Made by a program: the position numbers and the translations under genes. A model generated the notes under the pieces. The model did no database searches. It was not told the origin of the DNA and saw only the letters and a program-made list of their open reading frames with translations. A DNA stretch of 64,000 nt from a bacterium (GTDB lineage Bacteria > Elusimicrobiota > Elusimicrobia > Elusimicrobiales > UBA9959). The DNA lies in NCBI GenBank assembly GCA_021789695.1, contig JAJYJH010000006.1, positions 1-64,000 on the forward strand, written 5' to 3'. This document shows positions 26,381-38,111 of this stretch, piece after piece. The first letter of the stretch is position 1, and the number at the start of each line of letters is the position of its first letter.

Positions 26381-26732
26381 TGGTGGAGGCGGCGGGAATC
26401 GCACCCGCGTCCGCCGGCCGCTTGCAGGAACCGCTACAGGCTTAGTCCCGAATAAGTCTCGTCCGGCCTAAACTCGGGACGGCAAGAACCGGACAAGCTC
26501 CGTGTTGTCTTAAGCCGGCGCGGGACGAAGCGCGCCCCCGCCGGCAGCAGCCCGAATTTAACGTTCGTCGGCCCGCTCGGGCGGACAGACCGTGAACGAG
26601 GCACACTTAGGCGTGCGCCCAGGCCAGCTCGTTGGAGTTGGCTTTTGTTTTTTTGACCCTGTTTTACATGGCCTGGTCAACCATGGCCTGCTGATCCTGC
26701 AGAACAAGTCGACGTCGAACCTGTTCGCCCCC
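26381..26732 (-). ncRNA. ssrA: tmRNA
   Basis: Read on the minus strand the RNA starts GGGGGCG (26732) and ends CGCCTCCACCA (26381). These ends form a seven-pair acceptor stem (one G-U) with an encoded CCA. GGTTCGACG near the 5' end and a T-arm GCGGG-TGCGATT-CCCGC near the 3' end are typical; position 55 of the T-loop is G rather than T. The tag reading frame begins at GCC (26642-26640) and ends at TAA (26609-26607), giving ANSNELAWAHA. tmRNA with SmpB rescues stalled ribosomes and marks the unfinished protein for degradation. It replaces any coding call in 26472-26732. Confidence 0.93.
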
Positions 26733-26767
26733 ACAAAGGGTTTTCAAAGAGCCAGACTTCCGTATAT

Positions 26768-26773
26768 ATTCTA
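26768..26773 (-). promoter_or_regulatory. Possible -10 box of ssrA
   Basis: TAGAAT about 36 bases before the mature 5' end. A primary transcript from here would need RNase P processing. No -35 is clear. Confidence 0.35.
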
Positions 26774-26809
26774 CTAATTTTCCCTGGATGGCGGCTGATA
26801 AGCCGGGCC

Positions 26810-27325
26810 CTATTCCGCTTTTTTCAGCATTATCCCGGCCTCGCCACTGGGGCTTTCCGGCTTAAGAGACTTAAGCTCGTAGTCCGGAGCCTGCCTGGCC
26901 GGCACAACCGGGACGCATTTCGCTGAAGGGTAAGTGGTGCGGACGGTCTCGAAGACGCGCTTGGAAACGCACATATAGAACAGGCAGGCGTGCGTGGTCG
27001 GGTCGGCCTGCACGCAGGGGTACCAGTCGCAGTTCTCGGAGGAATCCGTGGAGTCCTGCTGCGGCGGGCCGGCCATAAAGAGCGCCCTGGAACCACAGTT
27101 GGCCAGGCGGGTGCAGCCGCTGCCAGCGGCGTCGACGTAAGTGGTCGTCTGCGTCCTGCTGCAATTCCACCGCACGCAGACCCCGTCAGAGTATTGCACG
27201 CAGTCGAACTGGGCGCAGACCGTGGTAGTGACCGTTGTGGTGCTGACCTCTATGCAGCCCTGGTCAGCGCTGGCTGAGGCCGCCGCGGAGAGCCCCAGGA
27301 AGACGGACAACAGAAAGAGCCTCAT
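26810..27325 (-). CDS. Secreted cysteine-rich protein of unknown function
   Basis: The 171-residue protein has a signal peptide (MRLFLLSVFLGLSAAASASA) and twelve cysteines after it, an even number that suggests disulfide bonding in the periplasm or outside. The middle is rich in Thr (VSTTTVTTTVC, RTQTTTYVD) and the sequence has a loose internal repetition of CxxFDCVQYxDGxCVxWxC and CDWYPCVQADPTTHACLFYMC, so it may consist of two related cysteine units. The start overlaps the stop of the TPR gene as ATGA, so the two are made together. I do not recognise a family. Confidence 0.7.
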   Translation of the reverse strand: MRLFLLSVFLGLSAAASASADQGCIEVSTTTVTTTVCAQFDCVQYSDGVCVRWNCSRTQTTTYVDAAGSGCTRLANCGSRALFMAGPPQQDSTDSSENCDWYPCVQADPTTHACLFYMCVSKRVFETVRTTYPSAKCVPVVPARQAPDYELKSLKPESPSGEAGIMLKKAE

Positions 27326-28164
27326 TTATCCCCCTCTTCCGGCGTTCCCGTCGCGGGCTCACAGCCTTCCACGTCGAATCCCCTCTTGCGTAGTTTCCGG
27401 CAGAGGCGCGAACGAGCGACCGAAGCCGCGTACTGGCTGTCCGTGTTGCGTCTGAAGAACTGCGCCAGGTCGTCCGCGGCGGCGGCGTAGTCGTCCTTGT
27501 GAAAGTAGGCCAGCGCGCGGGCGTGATAGACAGGGGCCAGGCCGCCGGCCTTAATGCAAGCGGTGAAGTCGGCTATGGCCTTATCGTACTTGTGCCGCTG
27601 CAGGTAAAGGTGGCCGCGGTGCCTCAGCAACTCCGGCTCCGGAGCTATTTTTATAGCGGCGGTCCAGTCCGCCTCAGCGGCTTTGTCCGCGCCGAACATG
27701 GACTCAGCCTGCGCCTTGTAGTCGTACGCGGAGGTGGACTTGTAAATCTCCAGTTCGTAGCCGAACAGGCGGGCGCAGATGCGAGGGTGCGCCGCTATCA
27801 GGCTGTGCACCTCCAGCCGCTCGTCGTCTATCAGCGGTATAGAGGACCTGGCGTGCGTAAGGTTGTGATATTCGATATAAAGATCTACCGCCTTCTCCCT
27901 GAAATCGGCGGCCTCCTCCGGAGTGGAGACACGCTTCTTATGGAACTCCTCGCGCAACTGCCTGCGCAGGGCGCGGACCTTCCGCAGCAGGGCTTCGTCC
28001 TGGTCCGCGTCTTCGGCCGGCGGAGCGCTCTTGACCGGCGCTACTGTCGGCGAAGGGCTCTGCGCTGACGGGGCGGCGGCGGACGTATCGGCCTGCTGCG
28101 CCCGCAGAGGGCCGCAGGCCAGCAAAGCGGCTATAGCCGCGAATAAGGCGTATTTCCCATTCAT
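27322..28164 (-). CDS. Periplasmic TPR protein
   Basis: The 280-residue protein has a signal peptide (MNGKYALFAAIAALLACGPLRAQ; the cysteine is not in a clear lipobox), a Pro/Ala/Ser-rich linker and a helical region with at least two or three TPR-like units (AAEADWTAAIKIAPEPELLRH, with YDKAIADFTACIKAG as the clearest). TPRs bind partner proteins, and the coupled partner here is the cysteine-rich protein whose start overlaps its stop. TATAAT stands eight bases before the ATG and there is no ribosome site, so translation from a leaderless message is likely. Confidence 0.7.
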   Translation of the reverse strand: MNGKYALFAAIAALLACGPLRAQQADTSAAAPSAQSPSPTVAPVKSAPPAEDADQDEALLRKVRALRRQLREEFHKKRVSTPEEAADFREKAVDLYIEYHNLTHARSSIPLIDDERLEVHSLIAAHPRICARLFGYELEIYKSTSAYDYKAQAESMFGADKAAEADWTAAIKIAPEPELLRHRGHLYLQRHKYDKAIADFTACIKAGGLAPVYHARALAYFHKDDYAAAADDLAQFFRRNTDSQYAASVARSRLCRKLRKRGFDVEGCEPATGTPEEGDK

Positions 28165-28172
28165 AAGCGGTT

Positions 28173-28178
28173 ATTATA
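28173..28178 (-). promoter_or_regulatory. -10 box eight bases before the TPR gene ATG
   Basis: TATAAT (28178-28173), then AACCGCTT, then ATG at 28164. The short spacing predicts a leaderless or one-base-leader transcript. Confidence 0.55.
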
Positions 28179-28194
28179 TATTTTTCCCCGCCGT

Positions 28195-31325
<3,131 letters not shown>

Positions 31326-31329
<4 letters not shown>

Positions 31330-32705
31330 CCCCTAGATAATATAATTTTCGACGGTCCCGGCGGAGCCGTCATGCCGTAGCCTGAGGCGGTCCCCGGCGG
31401 CAACCTAAAGACCTCCGCGGCCAGATAGCGCGCCTGCAGCGCGAACAGGCAGAGCTCCGCGGCAGCCAAAACCGCGCAGACCTTGCCGCAGGCGAAGGCC
31501 CCGCCCCCTCCACTGACACCGCCGAAAAGCGAGTAAACCCCGTAGAACGAGAGCGCATAGGCCGCCGGCAGCGCGGGGAACAGGTACCTGGGCTGCATGG
31601 ACATGGCGGCGTGGGCCGCTATGTAGAGCACGCAGAAGGAGCCCAGGAACAGCGGGACCTTATCCCTGCGCAGGAAAGCGGCCAGCAGCCCGAGCAGCAG
31701 CAGCGGGAACTTCAGCAGGCTGCCGGACAGCCTGCGCAGCACACCGCGCAGGTAGATCATGGGATCGGCCTCGAATTCCGACTTTATCCCCTCCTCCAGC
31801 AGCCGCGCCTGCACCGCGCGGCCGGAGGTCCTGTAAAGCTCGGCCGCGGCCGGATCGCGGAATTGGATGTCCTTGTTCTGGACGCAGACGTCTATGCCCT
31901 GCGCCGCGGTATAGAGGTTGGCCAGCGAGGCCCCGTCCTCGAAAGGGATCAGCCTGCCGAAATGGTAGTAATTACGGGCCGCCCACGGCAGCATGGTCAG
32001 GAGCACGGCCAACAGCAGGAGGGAAAGATGCCTGAACCTCTCCTTGCGCATGAGCATGGCCGCCGCGCAGACGGCGACGAGCACGAGCGAGGCGGAACGC
32101 ACCTGCAGGGCCAGGCCTGCCGAGACCCCGCACAGCAGCGCGGAAACCGCCCCCGGGGCCTCCAGATAGCGGACCAGGCACAGCAGCGAAGACGCGACAA
32201 AAAGGGCGTAGAAGCCCTGTATCTCTACGTCCACCCCGAACGGGGCGCTCCTGACGGCGAAAAGCAGGGCCAGCAAAAGGGCCAGGCCGTTGGGCAGCAC
32301 CCGCCCGGCAAGTACGTAGGCGGCGAACACCAGCGCCAGGGAGACGGCGACAAGGCCCGCCGCGGTCAGTCCCCGCCTGCGGTCCGGGGTCCCGCCGTCG
32401 AAGACCGAGAGAAAAACCGGGTACAACGGCATGCGGAAAGCGGTCAGCACCCCGGGAAAGTCCTCGAAGCGGCTCTCACGGCCGAGCGAAGAGGCGATTT
32501 CGTAGTACTCGCGGCCGTCCCCGTCCTTCACGATGGCGCCGCCCGCGTCCTTCAGCGAACCGACGCGGACATAAAGCCCGGCCAGAAGCGGGATCAGTAT
32601 GAGCCACGGCCGGGCCCGGCTCCAACCCTCGGCGTAAGCCAGCGGGCCCGCAGCTGCCCTGAGCCGCGCTCCAAGGCGCGCGGCGGCCTCGTAAAATGCC
32701 GGCAT
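31326..32705 (-). CDS. Polytopic membrane glycosyltransferase-like protein (GT39/PMT-like)
   Basis: The protein has about ten hydrophobic helices. An early charged loop (IVKDGDGREYYEIASSLGRESRFEDFPG) resembles the acidic first periplasmic loop of GT39/ArnT-type glycosyltransferases, where a DGxxY motif near the first helix binds lipid-phosphate sugar. AFRMPLYPVFLSV follows, as in this family. The ATG at 32705 (MPAFYEA) was preferred over TTG at 32714. It is translationally coupled to mfd at the other end. It may glycosylate lipid A, proteins or polymers; the substrate is unknown. Confidence 0.7.
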
Positions 32706-32781
32706 CAGCGACAATGATATAATTTTATCCGGTCCCGCATCCCGCGCGCCGGGCGTGGAAATCTACCGGACCGCATAATGA

Positions 32782-32787
32782 TATAAT
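32782..32787 (+). promoter_or_regulatory. -10 box of alr
   Basis: TATAAT with 16 bases to the ATG. The predicted leader of about 9 bases has no ribosome site. Confidence 0.45.
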
Positions 32788-32803
32788 CTGCCTCGCGCAA
32801 CCT

Positions 32804-33883
32804 ATGCTCAAGTGGATAGAGATAGACCTGGGGATGCTGGCAGGCAACGCCCGTGCCGTCAGGAAGGCGCTGCGGCCCGGAGTGGCCTTCATGGCGGTGG
32901 TCAAGGCGGACGGTTACGGGCATGGCGCCGGGCGTGTCTCCGAGACGGCGTTGGCCAACGGGGCCGACTGCCTGGGTGTCCTGACCGCCGAGGAAGGAGC
33001 CGCGCTGCGGCCCGCCTTCCCTGGCGTTCCCATACACCTGCTGGCCCCCGCCCTCCCCGGAGAGGCGGAACTGATCGTGAAGAACCGGCTGGTCCCTACC
33101 GCAGATTCGCTGGCCTTCATCAGGCGCCTGGACGCGGCAGCGAGGGGCCCGGCGCCCTACACGCTGGACGTGGACCTCGGTCTGGGACGCTGGGGCGTCA
33201 AGCCGGAACAGGCAGGTCCGCTGCTGGCGGCGGCCGCGGGCCTCAGAAAGGCGCGGCTTTTCTCCGTCTCCGCCCATCTCGCCTACCGCCCGGCCCAGAA
33301 CATGATAGAGGCCGAGGAAAAGCTCTCGGTCTTCAGCGCGCTGGCCGCTCGTCTGCGGGCGGCCCACCCAGGTCTCAAGGCCCACGCGGCCAACAGTTCC
33401 ATCCTGTGCGATCTGCCGCACTGGCAACTGGACATGGTGCGCGTGGGCAACCTGCTGTACGGCATCTACCCGACCGACGTTTACAGGAAGAAGAAACAGG
33501 GCCCCCCGCTGCCGGGCCTGGAGCGCCCGTGGCGGTTCTACGCCAGGATAATCTCGCTGAGGAAGGTAAGGAAGGGAGAATCCCTGGGCTACGGGAGCGA
33601 ATTCACCGCGCCCCGCGCCATGACGCTGGCGACGATCCCCGCGGGCTATTCAGACGGCCTGACGATGGAGCCGACGGAGGACAGGATACGCCTTACCGCC
33701 GGTTTCCGGTACTGGGGTACACTGAACGGGCGCAAGGCCTTCTTCGCCGGCAGGGCCGGCATAGCGCACACGCTGCTGGACGTCACCGGCATCCCCGGAG
33801 CGAAATTGGGGGCCCCGGTGGCGCTGCACGTGCGCCGCACCGCCGCCAACGCCCGCATCCCGCGCGTCTACTCCGGGCACTGA
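32804..33883 (+). CDS. alr: Alanine racemase
   Basis: The 359-residue protein is a complete fold-type III PLP enzyme. The PLP lysine is K34 in VVKADGYGHG. Downstream are the AHLAYRPAQ and HAANSSILCDLP strands, VRVGNLLYGIYP, and the catalytic-tyrosine region GESLGYGSEF. It supplies D-alanine for peptidoglycan, in line with ddl and a class A PBP in the same window. The start follows a short leader without a ribosome site. It is convergent with the PBP gene, with three bases between the two stops. Confidence 0.94.
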   Translation: MLKWIEIDLGMLAGNARAVRKALRPGVAFMAVVKADGYGHGAGRVSETALANGADCLGVLTAEEGAALRPAFPGVPIHLLAPALPGEAELIVKNRLVPTADSLAFIRRLDAAARGPAPYTLDVDLGLGRWGVKPEQAGPLLAAAAGLRKARLFSVSAHLAYRPAQNMIEAEEKLSVFSALAARLRAAHPGLKAHAANSSILCDLPHWQLDMVRVGNLLYGIYPTDVYRKKKQGPPLPGLERPWRFYARIISLRKVRKGESLGYGSEFTAPRAMTLATIPAGYSDGLTMEPTEDRIRLTAGFRYWGTLNGRKAFFAGRAGIAHTLLDVTGIPGAKLGAPVALHVRRTAANARIPRVYSGH

Positions 33884-33886
33884 CCC

Positions 33887-36031
33887 TTATTGCGCCGGGG
33901 TGTCGTCGGAGAATTCCTTGGGCTCGGTGCCCTTCACGAAGGCTTCCAGTATTTTGTGCCTGCTGGTCGGCAGCGCCAGTTTGCCGGTATCCTGATCTAT
34001 CGTCACGAAGACTATGCCGTCCGGCACCGGGAAGTCGCGCACGGGCTGGTCCTTCAGGATCTGGCCCATGATGTCGGTCCACCAGGCTACGGCCAGCGAA
34101 CTGCTCCAGTCCTTGACCGGGATGGAGGAGAAGTCGTCGTAGCCCATCCAGGAGGCCGCCGTCAGGTCCGGCGTCATGCCGATGAACCACATGTCCTTGG
34201 CGTCCTGGCTGGTCCCTGTCTTGCCGGCTATCGGGCGGTGCAGGCTGGAGGCCCTTATACCGGTGCCGCGCTGCACCACGCCCTTCATCATGTTGACGAG
34301 CACGTAGGAGAGCTGCGGCGAGAAAGCCTCGGACTCGTCGGGTACGTCCTCCTCCAGGACGCGGCCGTCGTGGTCCGTCACGCGCAGAATGGCGAAGGGC
34401 TCGGTGCGGATACCGCCGTTGGCGAACGTGGAGAAGGCGTTAGCCATCTCCAGCGGGTTCACCAGAGAGGTGCCGAGCCCTATCGACGGGACGGCGTCCA
34501 GGTGGTGCTTGATGCCGGCCCGGTGGGCCACGTCGGCCACCAGCGCCGGCCCGACGTGCGTGACCAGATAGATAGAGGCCAGGTTGCGGGACTGCTCCAG
34601 CGCCTTGCGCATCGTGATCCTGCCCAGGAACTTGCCGTCGAAGTCGTTGGGCACCCAGATGTTGAAATCCTTGTTCCCGACGAAGGGCTGAATCGCGAGA
34701 TTTATGGAGTACTGGTCCGTGGCCCCTTCGAGCAGGCGCCAATCCTTGCCGTCGTAGTAGTAGGCCATCGGAGAGTCGTCTATCATGCTGGCCGGGGTGT
34801 AGCCGCTCTGCAGCGCCGCCATCCAGACGAAGGGTTTGAAGGTGGAGCCGGCCTGGCGCGCGGCCTGCGTGACGCGGTTGAACTTGCTCTTCTGGAAGTC
34901 GCGCCCGCCCACCATGGCCTTTATCGCGCCCGTCTTGTTGTCCAGGATGACGAAGGCCCCCTGCAGCGTCTCGGAGGAGCCGTCGACGCCGCCGGAATCC
35001 TGGGCGTCGGAGTCTTTGGCTGCCGCCGCGCGGGCCTGCGCGGCGACCTGGTCGTACTGCTCCAGGTATTTTTCCAGCGTATCCTCGGCGATGGTCTGCA
35101 TCGAGAGGTCCAGCGTGGTGTAAATCTTCAAGCCGCCTTTCCAGAGCTGGTCGGTACCGTACTTCGGTTCCAGGATCTGCCGCAGGTATTCCACGAAGTA
35201 GGCCGCGCGGCCCGACTGCAGCGAGAACTTCCGCGTGGGGATCGGCTCTGCGTCCGCGGCCTTTTCCTCGGCCGCCGTTATATAGCCCTCCTCGCGCATC
35301 CGCTGCAGCACCAGGCTGCGGCGCTGGAGGGCCCGCTCAGGGCTGTTAAACGGGGAAAAGCGCTCCGGGGACGGGATCATCCCGGTCAGCAGGGCGCAAT
35401 CGCCCAGCGTCAGCTCGGAAACGTCCTTGCCGAAGTAGAGGTGCGAGGCGGACTGCACGCCGTATACGCCGCTGCCGAAATAGATCTGGTTCAGGTAAAG
35501 GGTCAGTATCTCCTGTTTGGAGAAATTGTGCTCTATTTCCAGCGCCAGCACTACCTCCTTTATCTTGCGGCTTATGGTCTTCTCCCTCTTCAGGAAGATA
35601 TTTTTGGAGAGCTGCTGCGTCAGCGTGGAAGCGCCCTGCGCGATGCGCTGGTGCAGCAGGTCCCGGAGAGCCGCCCTGACGATACCCTTCGGGGAGATCC
35701 CCCAGTGGCGGAAGAAGTCCTGGTCCTCCATCGCTATCACGGCGTTCTGCATATCCACCGGGATCTTGTTCAACGGCAGCAGCGCGCGTTTCTCCACGGA
35801 GAACTCCGCTATCACATTATCGTTGATATCGTAGACGTAACTGGTCAGGGAGGGCGTGTACTCGTCGAGCTTGTCTATGGACGGGATGTCGGAGAGGATC
35901 TTGTGCATCAGCAGCGCCGCCGCCACTATAAAAACCGCGGAAACGGAGGCGACGAGATAAACGGCCTTCAGGACCAGTTGCCTCGCGGTGAGGCTGTCCA
36001 GGTAGTCGAGGAAACTGCGGAGCGGACGCAT
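33887..36031 (-). CDS. mrcA: Class A penicillin-binding protein (PBP1A-like)
   Basis: The protein has 714 residues from the chosen start. A short cytoplasmic tail and a transmembrane helix (about 16-42) lead into the GT51 glycosyltransferase domain (VIAMEDQDFFRHWGI with the catalytic Glu, and GASTLTQQLSKN). A linker and the transpeptidase domain follow, with the active-site serine in GSTFKPFVW, the SxN motif in EQSRNLASI and the KTGTS box near residue 600. It polymerises and cross-links peptidoglycan. The ATG at 36031 is six bases after TATAAT; the frame upstream to 36187 has no homology. Confidence 0.94.
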   Translation of the reverse strand: MRPLRSFLDYLDSLTARQLVLKAVYLVASVSAVFIVAAALLMHKILSDIPSIDKLDEYTPSLTSYVYDINDNVIAEFSVEKRALLPLNKIPVDMQNAVIAMEDQDFFRHWGISPKGIVRAALRDLLHQRIAQGASTLTQQLSKNIFLKREKTISRKIKEVVLALEIEHNFSKQEILTLYLNQIYFGSGVYGVQSASHLYFGKDVSELTLGDCALLTGMIPSPERFSPFNSPERALQRRSLVLQRMREEGYITAAEEKAADAEPIPTRKFSLQSGRAAYFVEYLRQILEPKYGTDQLWKGGLKIYTTLDLSMQTIAEDTLEKYLEQYDQVAAQARAAAAKDSDAQDSGGVDGSSETLQGAFVILDNKTGAIKAMVGGRDFQKSKFNRVTQAARQAGSTFKPFVWMAALQSGYTPASMIDDSPMAYYYDGKDWRLLEGATDQYSINLAIQPFVGNKDFNIWVPNDFDGKFLGRITMRKALEQSRNLASIYLVTHVGPALVADVAHRAGIKHHLDAVPSIGLGTSLVNPLEMANAFSTFANGGIRTEPFAILRVTDHDGRVLEEDVPDESEAFSPQLSYVLVNMMKGVVQRGTGIRASSLHRPIAGKTGTSQDAKDMWFIGMTPDLTAASWMGYDDFSSIPVKDWSSSLAVAWWTDIMGQILKDQPVRDFPVPDGIVFVTIDQDTGKLALPTSRHKILEAFVKGTEPKEFSDDTPAQ

Positions 36032-36037
36032 TACACA

Positions 36038-36043
36038 ATTATA
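36038..36043 (-). promoter_or_regulatory. -10 box six bases before the PBP ATG
   Basis: TATAAT (36043-36038), then TGTGTA, then ATG at 36031. TTGCCT lies 18 bases upstream of the -10. The transcript is predicted to be leaderless. Confidence 0.6.
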
Positions 36044-36075
36044 TAGATTAACGGCGGCCGAAGGCAAAAGCGGTT

Positions 36076-36104
36076 TTGATAGCTTCCGCGGAAAATGGTA
36101 CATT
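36076..36104 (+). promoter_or_regulatory. Promoter of the foldase pair
   Basis: TTGATA (36076-36081), 17-base spacer, TACATT (36099-36104). The expected start near 36111 leaves about three bases before the ATG at 36114, so the leader is nearly absent. Confidence 0.6.
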
Positions 36105-36113
36105 CCTTCTAAT

Positions 36114-36917
36114 ATGAGAAAACTTGCCCTTCTTCTACTCGCAGCCGCGGCCCTTTCTTCCTGTTCGGGGAAAGACGACAAGGTCATAGCCAGGGTCGGC
36201 CCCGAGAAGATTACGGAGAGCTACCTGCAGGAGAAGCTGGCCGACATCAGCCCGGCGGCGCAGGAATATCTCTCCTCCAAGCCCGGGCGCCGGGAGTTCC
36301 TTGACGTGCTGATACACGAGCGGCTGATGCTGCTGGCCGCGCGCGAGAGCGGAGTGACCTCGGAAAAGGCCTACAAAGAGAAGGTGTTAGAGAAAGAGGC
36401 CGAGATGAAGGACGCGCTCAAGCAGTACAAGGACCTGCTGCTCACCCGTATGTGGATAGAGAAGATGCGAGACGGGAAGCTGAAGGTGACCGATCAGGAA
36501 ATCTCCGGCTATTACGCCGCGCATCCCGACGAAGTGCGCCTGGAGCATATCCTGCTGCCCAGCTACGAAGAGGCGGACAAGGTCTACCGGAAGCTGAAGG
36601 CCGGCGCGGATTTCGACAAGACGGCCAAGGCCTACTCCCTGGACAAGGACAACGTGCGCCTGCCGCCGGTCATGTACGGGGAGTTCGTGCCGGAACTGGA
36701 GGACATGGCCTTCAAAATGAAGGTCGGGGAGACGCAGGGCCCGGTCAAGACCGAGATGGGCTTCCATATACTCAAGAAACTCAGCGAGGACAGGGTGCCG
36801 CAGGCCGAGGCGGCGGAACGGATCCGCAGGATACTGGAAAAGAAGAAGTTCGACGACTATCTGGCTAAGTTCCAGAAAAAGAACAAGGTGGAGGTGCTGG
36901 ATGAAGACTATAAGTAA
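36114..36917 (+). CDS. Lipoprotein peptidyl-prolyl isomerase (PpiC/SurA type)
   Basis: The 267-residue protein starts MRKLALLLLAAAALSSCSG, a signal peptide with lipobox LSSC, so C17 is probably lipidated. An N-terminal SurA-like helical region (DVLIHERLMLLAARESG) is followed by one parvulin domain (about 140-245) with LEHILLPS, AYSLDKDNVRLPPVMYG and VKTEMGFHILKKL. Parvulins fold outer-membrane proteins in the periplasm. The 3' end overlaps the next, related gene by 17 bases, so the two are made together and may have arisen by duplication. Confidence 0.87.
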   Translation: MRKLALLLLAAAALSSCSGKDDKVIARVGPEKITESYLQEKLADISPAAQEYLSSKPGRREFLDVLIHERLMLLAARESGVTSEKAYKEKVLEKEAEMKDALKQYKDLLLTRMWIEKMRDGKLKVTDQEISGYYAAHPDEVRLEHILLPSYEEADKVYRKLKAGADFDKTAKAYSLDKDNVRLPPVMYGEFVPELEDMAFKMKVGETQGPVKTEMGFHILKKLSEDRVPQAEAAERIRRILEKKKFDDYLAKFQKKNKVEVLDEDYK

Positions 36918-38025
36918 AGTCGCCCTGGCGGCGGCGCTGCTGGCGGCGGCCGGCGCCGCGCGGGCCGAGGTGGTAGGGGCGCTGGCGGCCCGCGTTAACG
37001 ACCAGCCGATAACGATGGACCAGTACGACCGGGCCAAGACCGATCTCGCCTCGCAGTACAAGACGGCCATGCCCGATTTTTTCAAGCAGCCGGACGCGGA
37101 CGCGCAGCTCTCCAAAGCCGCGCTGGATAAACTGATAGACGAGTCGCTGCTGACGCAGAAGGCGGCGTCGATGAAGATCAAGGTCTACGAGCGCGAACTG
37201 GAGAACGGCATAGCCGAGGTCCGCAAGCGCTTTACGGTCTCCCCGGACGGGACGAAGCTCACCCCGGAAAAGGCCGAGGCGGCGTTCCAGGACGAGCTGA
37301 AGAAGGAGAACGTCACGATGGACGAGTTCAGGGACCGCATCCGCAGGCAACTGATGGTCCAGAAGCTCGTGCAGGACACCGTCAAGCTCAAGGCCAAGAT
37401 GCCGGACGACAACGACGTCAAGGCTTATTTTGACGACATCAAGCTGGTGCTGGAAGGCAAGCCGGACGACGTGAAGGGCCTGACCACGGAACAGACCCAG
37501 GACCTTCTGGCCGTGGCGGGCAAGTTCCGCGAACTGACCTCGGAGCGCCTGCGTCTGCGCCACATACTCATTAAGGTGCCGGAGGACGCCACCCCCGAGC
37601 AGAAAGAAGCCGCCCGCCAGAAGGCCCTCGAGGTGAAGAAGCAACTGGACAACGGAATGGACTTCGACGACGCGGTGCAGAAGTACTCCGAAGACACGGA
37701 GAGCGTCCCCAACGGCGGCGACCTGGGCTACGTGGTCAAGGGTATGCTGCCCAAGCCGCTGGAGGACGTCGCTTTCAAGATGCACGTCGGGGAGGACTCC
37801 GACCCGGTCTATACCAAGTTCGGCTGGGATATCCTGCGCCTGGAGGAGAAGCGCGCGGCGCAAAAGCTGCGCTTCGACGCGGTCAAGAACGACCTTGAGC
37901 AGGTTCTGACCCAGAACGCCTACGCGGACGAGCTCACCTCCTACATAAAGGGCCTTCGCAAGGACGCGAAGATAGAGACCTTCGTCTCGGCGGGCGGCGG
38001 GACGAAAGCGGACAAGACAGAATAA
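36901..38025 (+). CDS. SurA-like periplasmic chaperone and peptidyl-prolyl isomerase
   Basis: The 374-residue protein has a signal peptide (MKTISKVALAAALLAAAGAARA), a SurA N-terminal helical region (ARVNDQPITMDQY, LDKLIDESLLTQKA) and one parvulin domain (about 218-320) with LRHILIKVP, VPNGGDLGYVVKG and TKFGWDILRLEE. E. coli SurA has two parvulin domains; this one has one. GGAGGTG precedes the ATG inside the preceding gene. Given several barrel proteins in the window, outer-membrane protein folding is a likely task. Confidence 0.88.
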   Translation: MKTISKVALAAALLAAAGAARAEVVGALAARVNDQPITMDQYDRAKTDLASQYKTAMPDFFKQPDADAQLSKAALDKLIDESLLTQKAASMKIKVYERELENGIAEVRKRFTVSPDGTKLTPEKAEAAFQDELKKENVTMDEFRDRIRRQLMVQKLVQDTVKLKAKMPDDNDVKAYFDDIKLVLEGKPDDVKGLTTEQTQDLLAVAGKFRELTSERLRLRHILIKVPEDATPEQKEAARQKALEVKKQLDNGMDFDDAVQKYSEDTESVPNGGDLGYVVKGMLPKPLEDVAFKMHVGEDSDPVYTKFGWDILRLEEKRAAQKLRFDAVKNDLEQVLTQNAYADELTSYIKGLRKDAKIETFVSAGGGTKADKTE

Positions 38026-38040
38026 CGGAGGCCAGACCCC

Positions 38041-38104
38041 GGAGGCGGCGGGACCGGACGGCGGGACTAACCCCGAGGCCGGGTCACGGCGCCTCCGCCA
38101 TTTT
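38041..38104 (+). terminator. Possible terminator between surA-like gene and pdxA
   Basis: GGAGGCG (38041-38047) can pair with CGCCTCC (38090-38096) across a GC-rich loop, followed by ATTTT. The long loop makes this weak. Confidence 0.3.
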
Positions 38105-38111
38105 AAAGCCC

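Noticed and set aside
26185-26471. Coding sequence ending GGGGGNRTRVRRP
   Set aside because: This peptide is the translated antisense of the tmRNA 3' end, a common false protein end; only the part before 26381 belongs to the recombinase.
33890-36046. Long open frame (718 codons) on the plus strand
   Set aside because: It lies exactly opposite PBP1A, has no recognisable domain and an Arg/Gly/His/Val-rich composition typical of the reverse frame of high-GC genes.
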